This document shows positions 51,657 to 59,933 of a stretch of 64,000 nt of DNA, one piece after another. The stretch comes from Candidatus Babeliales bacterium (lineage in GTDB: Bacteria > Babelota > Babeliae > Babelales > Vermiphilaceae). The translations under genes and the position numbers were made by a program. Below the pieces are notes generated by a model that saw only the letters and a list, made by a program, of their open reading frames with translations, had not been told where the DNA came from and did no database searches. The stretch covers positions 22,865 to 86,864 of the forward strand of contig JAGVLK010000011.1 of assembly GCA_020049835.1 (NCBI GenBank), given 5' to 3'. Every line of letters starts with the position of its first letter. The stretch's first letter is position 1.

Positions 51657-52409
51657 ATGAATCGCCTCAGTATTATAATCCCCGCATATAATGAAGAACA
51701 ACGCATTGGCAGAACGTTACATGCGTATGCAGCATATGCACAGCAGCGCCAAGCAGAGCAAAGGTTACAAACGGAGCTTTTGGTGGTTCTCAATGGTTGC
51801 AAAGATAATACTGAAGCTGTAGTGCAACAGGCACAAGAGCAATTTCCTGACATTATACGGTATATCACCAGCCCAAAAGCGGGCAAAGGCTTGGCAGTTA
51901 TTGCAGGGTTTAACGATGCATTAACGCGCCCTAATGATTTAATAGGCTTTGTTGATGCTGATATGGCCACAGCGCCTGCATATTTTTATCAGTTAGTTGA
52001 TGAAATTGCCGATCATGATGGTGTTATTGCCAGCCGTTACATGCCCGGTGCACAGGTGTTTCCTCCACGCCCCAAAATTAAAGATTGGGGGCGCAAAATC
52101 TTTTACAACCGTAAAGTGCGCAAGCTTTTTGGTCTTAATCTCTATGATTATCAATGTGGTGCTAAACTATTTACCCGTGCAGCAGTGCAGGCGGTGATAG
52201 TCCACATGAGTGAAGGGCAATGGGCATTTGATGTTGAACTGCTCTATCTTATGCATCGCAATGGTGCAACATTACGCGAAATCCCAACCGTGTGGCATGA
52301 TCAAGAAGGAAGCAAATTAGCAACCTTTGGCGCAGGCATTAAAATGCTTGGCGCACTAGATCGTTTACATGAGCATCATCAAAAAACTCCTCTCGTGCGC
52401 AATAAATAA
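51657..52409 (+). CDS. polyprenyl-phosphate-type GT2 glycosyltransferase (Alg5/DPM1-like)
   Basis: This 250-residue protein matches dolichyl/undecaprenyl-phosphate sugar transferases: LSIIIPAYNEEQRIGRTL, LVVLNGCKDNT, GKGLAVIAGFNDAL, VDADMATAP as metal site, and YDYQCGAKLFTRAAV. These load a sugar onto a lipid carrier on the cytosolic side. It has no signal peptide and no C-terminal membrane helix. The start at 51657 has AAGGA upstream. It is probably a cytosolic partner that supplies lipid-linked sugar for transfer outside the membrane (inference). Confidence 0.88.
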   Translation: MNRLSIIIPAYNEEQRIGRTLHAYAAYAQQRQAEQRLQTELLVVLNGCKDNTEAVVQQAQEQFPDIIRYITSPKAGKGLAVIAGFNDALTRPNDLIGFVDADMATAPAYFYQLVDEIADHDGVIASRYMPGAQVFPPRPKIKDWGRKIFYNRKVRKLFGLNLYDYQCGAKLFTRAAVQAVIVHMSEGQWAFDVELLYLMHRNGATLREIPTVWHDQEGSKLATFGAGIKMLGALDRLHEHHQKTPLVRNK

Positions 52410-52509
52410 TAACCAACTAGTTGCTTGATTACTTGTTGAGATCTATCTGCTCTGGTATGCTTTTCGTTAAAGGAATTTTGATACCCTTTAGCGCAGAAAG
52501 TATTAATCT

Positions 52510-54471
52510 ATGTGCGGTCTTGCCGGATTTTTGAGTTTGCGCCCCGCAGCAGGTTTATTTGATGCAACATTGCTTGAAAAAATGCAACAACCTTTGCGTC
52601 ATCGCGGGCCAAACGGTTATCGCGTGTGGTCGAACAACGAGCACGAAGTTGGCATGGTGCACCGCCGATTAAGCATTGTTGATCTTTCAATCGCGGCAGC
52701 ACAACCAATGCTCGATGAGCAACAACAGGTAGTAATTTGCGTTAATGGCGAAATCTATAATCATCAAGCATTGCGTGTTGAACTTATCAATTTAGGTTAC
52801 CATTTCTGTTCACAATCAGATTCTGAAGTTATTGTACACGGCTACAAAGCATGGGGAATGCAACGGCTGCTTGAGCGGCTTGATGGCATGTTTGCATTCA
52901 GTTTATATGATTTGATAACGAGCGAATGTTATTTAGTACGCGATCGCATCGGTATTAAACCGCTCTATTTTGCATTACAAGGTGATATGCTTAGTTTTGC
53001 GTCGGAAATCAAAGCACTCTGGCCATTGCCATGGATGCGGCAACAGATTAACAGCACAGCGCTGTATCATTATGCTACCTACATGGCCTGTCCGGCACCA
53101 CTTACTATGTATCAAGATGTGTACAAAATTCCCGCCGGTTTTTATCTGCGCATTGATGCACACAAACAGATGCATGTGGTGCAATGGTACGCATTACACA
53201 TACGTTTGGCGGCGCACAAAAATGCGCCACCAACAGATGAAAACGCCTATGTTGAACAGCTGCGCACATTGCTGCGCTCTGCAGTGCACAAACGGCTTAT
53301 GGCGGATGTACCGTTTGGCGTTGCGCTTTCAGGAGGTATCGATTCTAGTCTTAATCTTGCCTTTATGGCGGAAACGACCGATCAGTTAAAAACATTTACT
53401 GTTGCCTTTGCCGACAGCCCTGAACTTGATGAACTTGCATGGGCGCGCAAAGTTGCAGCACATTATGGTGCAGAGCATCATGAAATTATTATTAATGAAG
53501 CTGACGCGGCCGATTTTTTTTATAGTATGATCTATCATCAAGATGAACCGATTGCAGATATCACCGCCATTCCACTCTATTTTGTTTCAAAATTAATGCG
53601 CGACAATGGTATTGCGGTTGCGCTGGTGGGTGAAGGCTCAGATGAACTATTTTGTGGGTACGATTATTTTGCTCGCTATGTAGGAGCTTATCGCTGGTGG
53701 AAGCCAACGCAGCAGTATATCCCTGACAGCGCAAAGCGCGGCCTTTTTTATGCGGCGCAAAAACTTGCACCTTCTGCATTTAATCGTCTTGATCATCTTG
53801 CTAACTGGGCACATAATCGTGAGCTGTTTCATAGTGGGGTGGTACTGTTTTCTGAATATTATAAAGATCAACTATTTACCTTTAAACCTGAACCGCATGA
53901 TGCCATGGTTGAGCGCTTTTTCCCTGGCATGCGTGTTGACTCAAGTTATGCGATTGCCGATTGGTATCGTGCGCAGCTATTGGATGTTCTGCCGCAAGCG
54001 GATGTTTACCTGCAAATGGCATATTTAGAGCTCAAGCATCGCTTGCCGGAGTTGTTGCTTATGCGTGTTGATAAAATGAGTATGGCACGCGCAATCGAAG
54101 CTCGTGTGCCATATCTTGATTATCGTTTTGTAGAGTTTGCGTTACAGGTGCCGCAGCAGTTAAAATACCAACAGGGGCAAACCAAATATCTGCTCAAACG
54201 TGCAGCAGAAGGTATTTTACCCCATGATGTTATCTATCGCAAAAAAATGGGTTTTTCCACACCGATTGCACGTTGGTTTAAAGATGGCCAGCGCTTTCAT
54301 GGTATTTTGTTTGATCTACTCGCCACGCAAGAAAAACGCATGCGAGAATATTGCGATGTGCCCAAGTTACGCCGGATGTTGCAGGATCATCGCGTGCACA
54401 AGCATGTGGATAATGCTAACTATTTATGGGTTATGCAAAATCTTATGGGGTTTATGCGTTCGTTGGGTTAA
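52510..54471 (+). CDS. asnB: asparagine synthetase (glutamine-hydrolysing) family
   Basis: This 653-residue enzyme has Cys2 as the glutaminase nucleophile (MCGLAGFLS), HRRLSIVDLS and VNGEIYNHQALR in the class II amidotransferase domain. The synthetase P-loop VALSGGIDSSLN and GEGSDELFCGYDYF lie in the C-terminal domain. It makes Asn from Asp. In glycan clusters, homologues (WbpS type) instead amidate uronic acids, so it could act on a ManNAcA-type sugar made by the fusion at 18438. Its place in the island favours that option, but the sequence alone does not decide. Confidence 0.9.
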   Translation: MCGLAGFLSLRPAAGLFDATLLEKMQQPLRHRGPNGYRVWSNNEHEVGMVHRRLSIVDLSIAAAQPMLDEQQQVVICVNGEIYNHQALRVELINLGYHFCSQSDSEVIVHGYKAWGMQRLLERLDGMFAFSLYDLITSECYLVRDRIGIKPLYFALQGDMLSFASEIKALWPLPWMRQQINSTALYHYATYMACPAPLTMYQDVYKIPAGFYLRIDAHKQMHVVQWYALHIRLAAHKNAPPTDENAYVEQLRTLLRSAVHKRLMADVPFGVALSGGIDSSLNLAFMAETTDQLKTFTVAFADSPELDELAWARKVAAHYGAEHHEIIINEADAADFFYSMIYHQDEPIADITAIPLYFVSKLMRDNGIAVALVGEGSDELFCGYDYFARYVGAYRWWKPTQQYIPDSAKRGLFYAAQKLAPSAFNRLDHLANWAHNRELFHSGVVLFSEYYKDQLFTFKPEPHDAMVERFFPGMRVDSSYAIADWYRAQLLDVLPQADVYLQMAYLELKHRLPELLLMRVDKMSMARAIEARVPYLDYRFVEFALQVPQQLKYQQGQTKYLLKRAAEGILPHDVIYRKKMGFSTPIARWFKDGQRFHGILFDLLATQEKRMREYCDVPKLRRMLQDHRVHKHVDNANYLWVMQNLMGFMRSLG

Positions 54472-54560
54472 GTAGACTGAGTTGATTGCTATTTGATAAC
54501 ATTATGGTAATCTTTAAAGAAGTCTTGATATATACATACTTTTTACCTTAATGGATTTTT

Positions 54561-56087
54561 ATGCACCATATGTTGAGTGTAGCAATTAGTTTATGTTTAT
54601 TTTTTGGTTCACTACAGGCAGCTGCTGGCAAGCATGAAGCTGCATGTAGCAGTGCAGATGCTGCCAAATTAATGCCTTTAATACCGTGCGCTGAACCGTT
54701 ACCGTTTGATGCGAACTTATCAGATATCGAATTATTGATGCGTCCACAGCAGTTTAAATCTGATATAGCGCAGATGGCCGTTGTTGTAGAGCTGTTTGAT
54801 TATATTGAAGCTGAACGCAAAGAAAAAAAATTATGCATGCTCCCTTTGTTTATGCGCTGTATGGTAAGTCATGCTTCAATTGGAAAACAGCTTAAGGGTT
54901 GTAGCTCAAATTTAAGAGAATTTTTTAACAAACGATCAAACTCTGCTGCAGAGCATCCTGAGCATGATGTGCATGAAGCTGTTGCAGATCTGTTTATTAG
55001 GAGTAAATTATTGTGGGATGCAACGCCTGCAGAAGAGCGTGAGGCTTGGTTATTGCATGAATGTGCGTTATACAAATGTCCTGCAACACGTACGAGGTAT
55101 CCCGATGTACGTGCAAAGTTTGAGCAAACATTTGTGGAAGCTATGCAAGCGAAAGCAGGAAACAAATCCGTTTTTGCAACTTTTGGTCCAGACTCTTTTG
55201 GACTTGATTTACGGTTGTTACAGAAATTGTCTGAATCGGGCATTAATAATGTGGAGACGGTAGTTGCGATAGATACTGATTTCAGCTCCCTTATGTACCA
55301 GTTAACAAAAGGCAACGAGCACGGCGCCATAGAGATTCCTTTTGATGAACAGTTGCAAACAAAGATTCAATATGCCGATTTATGCCATGGATCTTTTCAT
55401 TATGATTATAATACTACCATGCAAAAAACAACCAATGGCGATCCAGCAGCATTTTCACAACAATTAGGCATTTTGATAGGCTTGCAAGCGAGTGATTCTG
55501 CATTTGCAAAAACGTTGCATCCATATGTAGTGGCGCGCGTTATAGATCAATTTAAAAAAGCTGCATTGCAAGTGCAGCCAAGTCTTAAACGTATGTATGT
55601 AAGTGCTAGTGTTGCGCAATATTTACAAGATTGCACAACGCGTCCGGAGTTACGTGCGGATATGCTTAATGGGTGTGACTTTGTGCATCTACGCTCAGCA
55701 GCAAGTACTCCAACGTGGAGAAAATGTTGGGATGATTTTTATGCTGCCCAAGGAAGCTGCTTAGCACCTTCAGCGATATCATGTGCGCTGATGACAATGG
55801 CAAGCAATCAAGCACTTATGCAGGTATATCATGAAGCGGACAAAAAAGTTGAACAATGGGAGTTTTTAGAGGGTAATTGGCGAGAGCTGTCCGAAGGTGA
55901 AATTAATCACAATCATGCACGAGACTGGCTATTTGCGCTTACGCATCCGGTCGTCGCGCCAAAGCCTGCAATAAGCACTCAACAACTGCAACCAACGCAG
56001 GTAGCAAAACCTAAAGTAACCAAACCTGCTCCGCGCACGCAGCAGAAGAAAAAGCGCACTGTACGCAAAAAAGGGCGCAGACGATAG
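54561..56087 (+). CDS. secreted protein of unknown function with basic tail
   Basis: This 508-residue protein has a signal peptide (about 5-21, ending LQAAA). The mature part is helical and Cys-containing, without a recognised domain; it has SVFATFGPDSFGLDL, VVAIDTDFSSLMY and CDFVHLRSAASTPTW. The end is a Pro/Thr/Lys-rich stretch closing with KKKRTVRKKGRRR, which could bind nucleic acid or act as a nuclear-targeting-like signal in a host (speculative). It converges on the ATPase gene with two bases between. Confidence 0.65.
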   Translation: MHHMLSVAISLCLFFGSLQAAAGKHEAACSSADAAKLMPLIPCAEPLPFDANLSDIELLMRPQQFKSDIAQMAVVVELFDYIEAERKEKKLCMLPLFMRCMVSHASIGKQLKGCSSNLREFFNKRSNSAAEHPEHDVHEAVADLFIRSKLLWDATPAEEREAWLLHECALYKCPATRTRYPDVRAKFEQTFVEAMQAKAGNKSVFATFGPDSFGLDLRLLQKLSESGINNVETVVAIDTDFSSLMYQLTKGNEHGAIEIPFDEQLQTKIQYADLCHGSFHYDYNTTMQKTTNGDPAAFSQQLGILIGLQASDSAFAKTLHPYVVARVIDQFKKAALQVQPSLKRMYVSASVAQYLQDCTTRPELRADMLNGCDFVHLRSAASTPTWRKCWDDFYAAQGSCLAPSAISCALMTMASNQALMQVYHEADKKVEQWEFLEGNWRELSEGEINHNHARDWLFALTHPVVAPKPAISTQQLQPTQVAKPKVTKPAPRTQQKKKRTVRKKGRRR

Positions 56088-56089
56088 TC

Positions 56090-57316
56090 TTATGCCCATA
56101 GATATGGAATTGGAATTGCGTAGAGGTTGTTGCCAAATGGTACCATCTGTGAACCGGTATACAGAACAATGCCTTTTATTAGGCGATCAGGAACTTTCTC
56201 TTGAAGGTATTTAATACCTTTAAAATCACTGATTCCTACCGTATCACTGCCTTTTATTTCGATTGCTACGATTTGGCCGGCACGGTTTTCTAATATAATA
56301 TCAACTTCTCTGCCGTCATTGGTTCTGAAGTGATAGAAGTTGGGCTTTGTTGTGCTCCAGGTAGCAGCTTTTTTGAGTTCGCTTACAATAAAATTTTCTA
56401 AAATTTTGCCTATGAGTACCGGCTCTTGTTTGACACGTTCTGTAGTTAAACCGGTAAGATAACAGAGAAGTCCGGTATCAATCATATATAGTTTTGGGGA
56501 TTTAATGGAGCGCAACGAAATATTGGTATGCCAGGGTTGATGGAGCGTGATGAGAAAAATTGTTTCTAATAAACTCATGTAGCGATGAACTGTTTGAGTT
56601 ACCATTTTGCAATCACGCGCAACTTCTGCAACATTAAGCAGATTTGAAGTACGGTGTGCCAAAATATTAAGTAGATTTGGAAGCTCTGTTATTTTTTCAA
56701 TCTGTGCAAGATCTTTTATATCACGTTGCAAAAGCAAGTTGATATATGAGCGCATCCATGCATCAGAATCCTCCACATCGGTGTGCTGTACCGACGGATA
56801 GCCACCGCGTACAATATGAGCATAAAGCTCATCGCGAGTAATATATTTTTTGGGTTGTGTAAGCGGCTGATCAAGAAATAGATTGTCGATAAAAGTTTCT
56901 TGATGGTGGAATATTTCCCCCTGAGATAGTGGCATGAGCTCAATAATTTCCATGCGACCGGCAAGCGAATCGCCCAGGCGAGGAATAAGCAGAGGATTTG
57001 CCGAACCTGTAAGCAAGTAGCGCCCAGGAGTGCGATTATTATCAACATCGATTTTGAGCGGCAGAAAAAGTTCAGGCACGCGTTGAACCTCATCAATAAT
57101 TACCGGTTTAGTAAGTTGCGAGATAAATCCTGCAGGATCATTTTTTGCCGCTGCATATATGACTTCGTCATCAAAGGTGAGATAGGTATAATTATGAGCT
57201 TGTTCTACTTGATGAGCCAGCGTTGATTTACCCACTTGGCGGGCACCATTTAAAAGGACTATGGGGCTGCGGGTTAATGCCTTTTCTAATAGTTTTTTTA
57301 TATGTCTTGCAAACAT
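56090..57316 (-). CDS. AAA ATPase with DUF4143 domain
   Basis: This 408-residue protein belongs to the common AAA_14/DUF4143 family of unknown cellular role. The Walker A motif is GARQVGKS (24-31), Walker B is PVIIDEVQ, and the sensor is YLLTGSANPL. A winged-helix-like part (NVAEVARDCKMVTQTVHRYMSLL) is followed by the DUF4143 domain, with a PD-(D/E)XK-like block (NDGREVDIILENRAGQIVAIEIKG). No toxin partner is adjacent. AGGA lies before the ATG, and a palindromic promoter overlies the upstream region, which suggests autoregulation. Confidence 0.9.
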   Translation of the reverse strand: MFARHIKKLLEKALTRSPIVLLNGARQVGKSTLAHQVEQAHNYTYLTFDDEVIYAAAKNDPAGFISQLTKPVIIDEVQRVPELFLPLKIDVDNNRTPGRYLLTGSANPLLIPRLGDSLAGRMEIIELMPLSQGEIFHHQETFIDNLFLDQPLTQPKKYITRDELYAHIVRGGYPSVQHTDVEDSDAWMRSYINLLLQRDIKDLAQIEKITELPNLLNILAHRTSNLLNVAEVARDCKMVTQTVHRYMSLLETIFLITLHQPWHTNISLRSIKSPKLYMIDTGLLCYLTGLTTERVKQEPVLIGKILENFIVSELKKAATWSTTKPNFYHFRTNDGREVDIILENRAGQIVAIEIKGSDTVGISDFKGIKYLQEKVPDRLIKGIVLYTGSQMVPFGNNLYAIPIPYLWA

Positions 57317-57343
57317 GGATTTTCCTATATTTGTACAGTTTCT

Positions 57344-57380
57344 GTTGTAAAATATAACAGTTGCTGTGATAATTTACAAC
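57344..57380 (-). promoter_or_regulatory. palindromic promoter/operator of the DUF4143 ATPase gene
   Basis: Two 17-bp arms, GTTGTAAAATATAACAG (57344-57360) and CTGTGATAATTTACAAC (57364-57380), are reverse complements with two mismatches and a 3-base centre. On the minus strand they hold TTGTAA, a 17-bp spacer and TATATT, so the palindrome is the promoter itself. The gene starts 28 bp further. Confidence 0.7.
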
Positions 57381-57393
57381 AATTATGCTGGGG

Positions 57394-57487
57394 TTATTGA
57401 AATAATGCCGCCAAAATCAGCGTCTTATTTCAATAAATGGTCAATTTTTGAAATAACGAGAGCAAAAGGGTCATCTAATTTCAATAA
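57394..57487. repeat. two tandem 43-bp palindromic units (four TTATTGAAATAA-type sites)
   Basis: Sites at 57394-57405 and 57445-57456 run forward; their reverse complements are at 57425-57436 and 57476-57487. Within each unit the sites are 31 bp apart centre to centre, with 20 bp between units, so all lie near whole helical turns. The two outer-facing sites 57445 and 57476 have one mismatch each. It looks like an operator array or a duplicated small repeat. Confidence 0.6.
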
Positions 57488-57510
57488 TGACGGGTAATCA
57501 TAATGATCTT

Positions 57511-57602
57511 AATCATCCTGAGCTTGTCGAAGGACCGTCCGTTAAAAAATCTTAATCCCAATATATTTTTAAGGAAAATCCTTCGACAGGCTCAGGATGA
57601 TT
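57511..57602. repeat. inverted CATCCTGAGC-CGAAGGA repeat pair
   Basis: The 24-base arm at 57511-57534 and its partner at 57579-57602 are reverse complements with one mismatch; about 44 bp lie between them. The same CATCCTGAGC...TCGAAGGA ends occur in the 13911-14088 pair. It lies between the ATPase and uvrB promoters, two genes that diverge. Confidence 0.75.
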
Positions 57603-57654
57603 GGATAGAAAGAGACTTTAGTTTAGTGCCATTACTCCGGCCGCCACCTTCCGT

Positions 57655-57682
57655 TTGACATAAAGCTAATTTGCGCTACACT
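57655..57682 (+). promoter_or_regulatory. uvrB promoter
   Basis: TTGACA (57655-57660), a 16-bp spacer and TACACT (57677-57682) match the layout of the uvrC promoter. No LexA-type box is seen. Confidence 0.6.
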
Positions 57683-57735
57683 ATATACATATCTTTGCGC
57701 AATTTCTATTGTAATCCTTGTGGAGGGATCAATTT

Positions 57736-59703
57736 ATGACTAAAAATAAGCTTTTTAAACTACATAGCCCGTTTGAGATCTCGGGCGATCAGCCTGCTGC
57801 AATTAAACAACTTACTGAGCACCGACCGGGTAAATCTACCCTTTTAGGAGTTACTGGTTCGGGTAAAACCTTTACGCTGGCCAATGTCATTGCCAATCAA
57901 GACAAACCGGTATTGATATTGTCACCGAACAAAACCTTGGCAGCCCAATTATATGAAGAGTTCAGCCTCTTTTTCCCGGAAAATAAGGTCTGTTATTTTG
58001 TAAGTTACTATGACTATTATCAACCGGAATCCTATTTGCCGGCACAAGATATTTATGTACCTAAAGAAACTAAGATTAATAGTGAGCTTGAGCGGTTACG
58101 TGTAGAAGCTGCCGCTTCTATGATTAATCGTCGTGATACCATTGTAATTGCTTCAGTTTCTTGTATTTATTCTCTGGGTAACCCCTCAGATTATAAAAAT
58201 TTAGCGTTAAGTTTACAGGTTGGCCAAACCATTGGGCGTAATGAACTGCTTGAAAAGCTGGTCATGATTCAATACATTCGCAATGATGTCGATCGCTCTT
58301 CAGGCACCATGCAGGTATTGGGTAACTCTATTATAGTCAATTTACCGTATCAAAAAGATATGTTACGCATCGAGATGTTTGGTAACACTATTGAACGTTT
58401 AAGTTGGGTTAATAAACAGAATAATACCGTAGAAATGGAGCTGGATAATACTATTGTATTCCCGGCAAAATATTTTGTAACGCAACAAGATCGTATTGCA
58501 AGTGCAGTTAATAGCATTCAAACTGAACTATTGTCATGGGCGCCAAAGTTAGAAAATCCGTTGTATCAAGAGCGTATTCGTCAACGTACAGCACATGACA
58601 TTGAAATGTTACAGGAAGTTGGCCATTGTACCGGTATTGAAAACTACTCAATTCATTTTGATGGCAGAAAAACTGGCGAAAAACCTTATACCTTATTTGA
58701 TTTTTTCCCTGAAGGGGACTTTTTATTGGTTATTGATGAATCCCATATTGCATTACCGCAGTTGCGTGGTATGTATGCGGGTGATCGTTCGCGTAAATCA
58801 TCACTGATAGATTTTGGATTCCGTTTGCCTTCTGCTCGCGATAACCGTCCATTGCAGTTTCATGAAATTGAAGAATACTTTAATGACGTTATTTGGGTTT
58901 CTGCAACACCCGGTAATTATGAACTTGAGCATGCAGATACATTTGTAGAGCAGATTATTAGACCTACGGGTCTTGTTGATCCGGTGGTGGAAGTACATCC
59001 ACGTATTGGACAGCTTGATCATCTTATACAAGAGATCAATGCAACAGCAGCAAAAGATTTACGTACCCTTGTTACCGTGCTTACTAAAAAATTAGCAGAA
59101 GAGCTTGCGCGTTACTTGCAAGAGCGCGGTATCAAAGTCTGTTATTTGCATAGTGAACTTAAAACACCGCAGCGTACTGAACTATTACAAAAGCTTCGCC
59201 TAGGCGTATTTGATTGTTTAGTTGGAGTAAACTTGTTGCGCGAAGGTTTAGATCTTCCTGAAGTTGCGCTGGTAGCGATTATGGACGCTGATATAGAAAG
59301 CTTCTTGCGCGATAAACGTTCATTAATTCAAACGATAGGGCGCGCTGCACGTAATACTGAAAGTAAAGTTATCATGTATGGCGATAAAATTACGCAATCA
59401 ATGCGTGGCGCGATTGATGAAACGCAACGTAGACGTGATTTGCAGATGGCCTTTAATAAAGCACATGGCATTACACCGCGAACCGTTAAACGTGATGTGG
59501 TGAAAAGTATCGCCAACATTCAAGCCGCAATTGCCGCAGCTTCAAAAATGAACAGCAAAAAGAAAAAAGAGGTTATCATGAGCGAGCAAGAACGCACCGC
59601 GCATATTGAACATTTGCGCTCGCTAATGGCTCAAGCAGCACAAGACCTAGATTTTGAACGAGCTATTGCTCTGCGCGACGAGTTGAAGAAACTAATCGGG
59701 TAA
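57736..59703 (+). CDS. uvrB: UvrABC excinuclease subunit B
   Basis: This helicase-like subunit loads onto damage sites and recruits UvrC. The 655-residue protein has Walker A GVTGSGKTF, the beta-hairpin region YYDYYQPESYLP, LLVIDESHIALPQ, the helicase blocks LVGVNLLREGLDLPEV and QTIGRAARN, and a C-terminal UVR motif (about 620-655). The start at 57736 is set by GGAGGG eight bases upstream; a TTG at 57718 would place that site inside the gene. Length and motifs are normal. Cytosolic. Confidence 0.97.
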   Translation: MTKNKLFKLHSPFEISGDQPAAIKQLTEHRPGKSTLLGVTGSGKTFTLANVIANQDKPVLILSPNKTLAAQLYEEFSLFFPENKVCYFVSYYDYYQPESYLPAQDIYVPKETKINSELERLRVEAAASMINRRDTIVIASVSCIYSLGNPSDYKNLALSLQVGQTIGRNELLEKLVMIQYIRNDVDRSSGTMQVLGNSIIVNLPYQKDMLRIEMFGNTIERLSWVNKQNNTVEMELDNTIVFPAKYFVTQQDRIASAVNSIQTELLSWAPKLENPLYQERIRQRTAHDIEMLQEVGHCTGIENYSIHFDGRKTGEKPYTLFDFFPEGDFLLVIDESHIALPQLRGMYAGDRSRKSSLIDFGFRLPSARDNRPLQFHEIEEYFNDVIWVSATPGNYELEHADTFVEQIIRPTGLVDPVVEVHPRIGQLDHLIQEINATAAKDLRTLVTVLTKKLAEELARYLQERGIKVCYLHSELKTPQRTELLQKLRLGVFDCLVGVNLLREGLDLPEVALVAIMDADIESFLRDKRSLIQTIGRAARNTESKVIMYGDKITQSMRGAIDETQRRRDLQMAFNKAHGITPRTVKRDVVKSIANIQAAIAAASKMNSKKKKEVIMSEQERTAHIEHLRSLMAQAAQDLDFERAIALRDELKKLIG

Positions 59704-59722
59704 CATAAGAAACCATGGGCTA

Positions 59723-59759
59723 GTCGATTTGCATAAGGTTTATTGGTCGATTTGCATAA
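59723..59759. repeat. 14-bp direct repeat in the uvrB-peptidase gap
   Basis: GTCGATTTGCATAA occurs at 59723-59736 and again at 59746-59759, a 23-bp period. It may be a duplicated protein site or a small slip duplication. Confidence 0.45.
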
Positions 59760-59883
59760 AATACTAGTAAAGAGTTTGTCAGAGCATACTTTCGAAGCTG
59801 CAATAAAAAAACTTTTTAAGATGAGTTTATGCGAAGTAAAAAATAATTTTTGCTAAAAGAATGGCTTCTCTTTTATTAATGCT

Positions 59884-59891
59884 GGTATACT
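59884..59891 (+). promoter_or_regulatory. extended -10 promoter of the M3 peptidase gene
   Basis: TGGTATACT (59883-59891) is a TATACT box with the extended TG motif, about 43 bp before the ATG at 59934. No -35 box is clear. Confidence 0.4.
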
Positions 59892-59933
59892 TACAATTAT
59901 ATTGTTTTATCCGGTTATTTAAGGAGTTAATTC

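Larger units (their letters stand above)
57317..57735. other. 419-bp divergent intergenic region
   Basis: This stretch has no coding frame. From left to right it holds the palindromic ATPase promoter, the four-site array, the inverted repeat pair and the uvrB promoter with its ribosome site. Confidence 0.7.

Noticed and set aside
52970..53389. 139-codon frame inside asnB
   Set aside because: It is a shifted frame of a well-conserved gene, rich in Cys, His and Met, as expected from a shadow frame.
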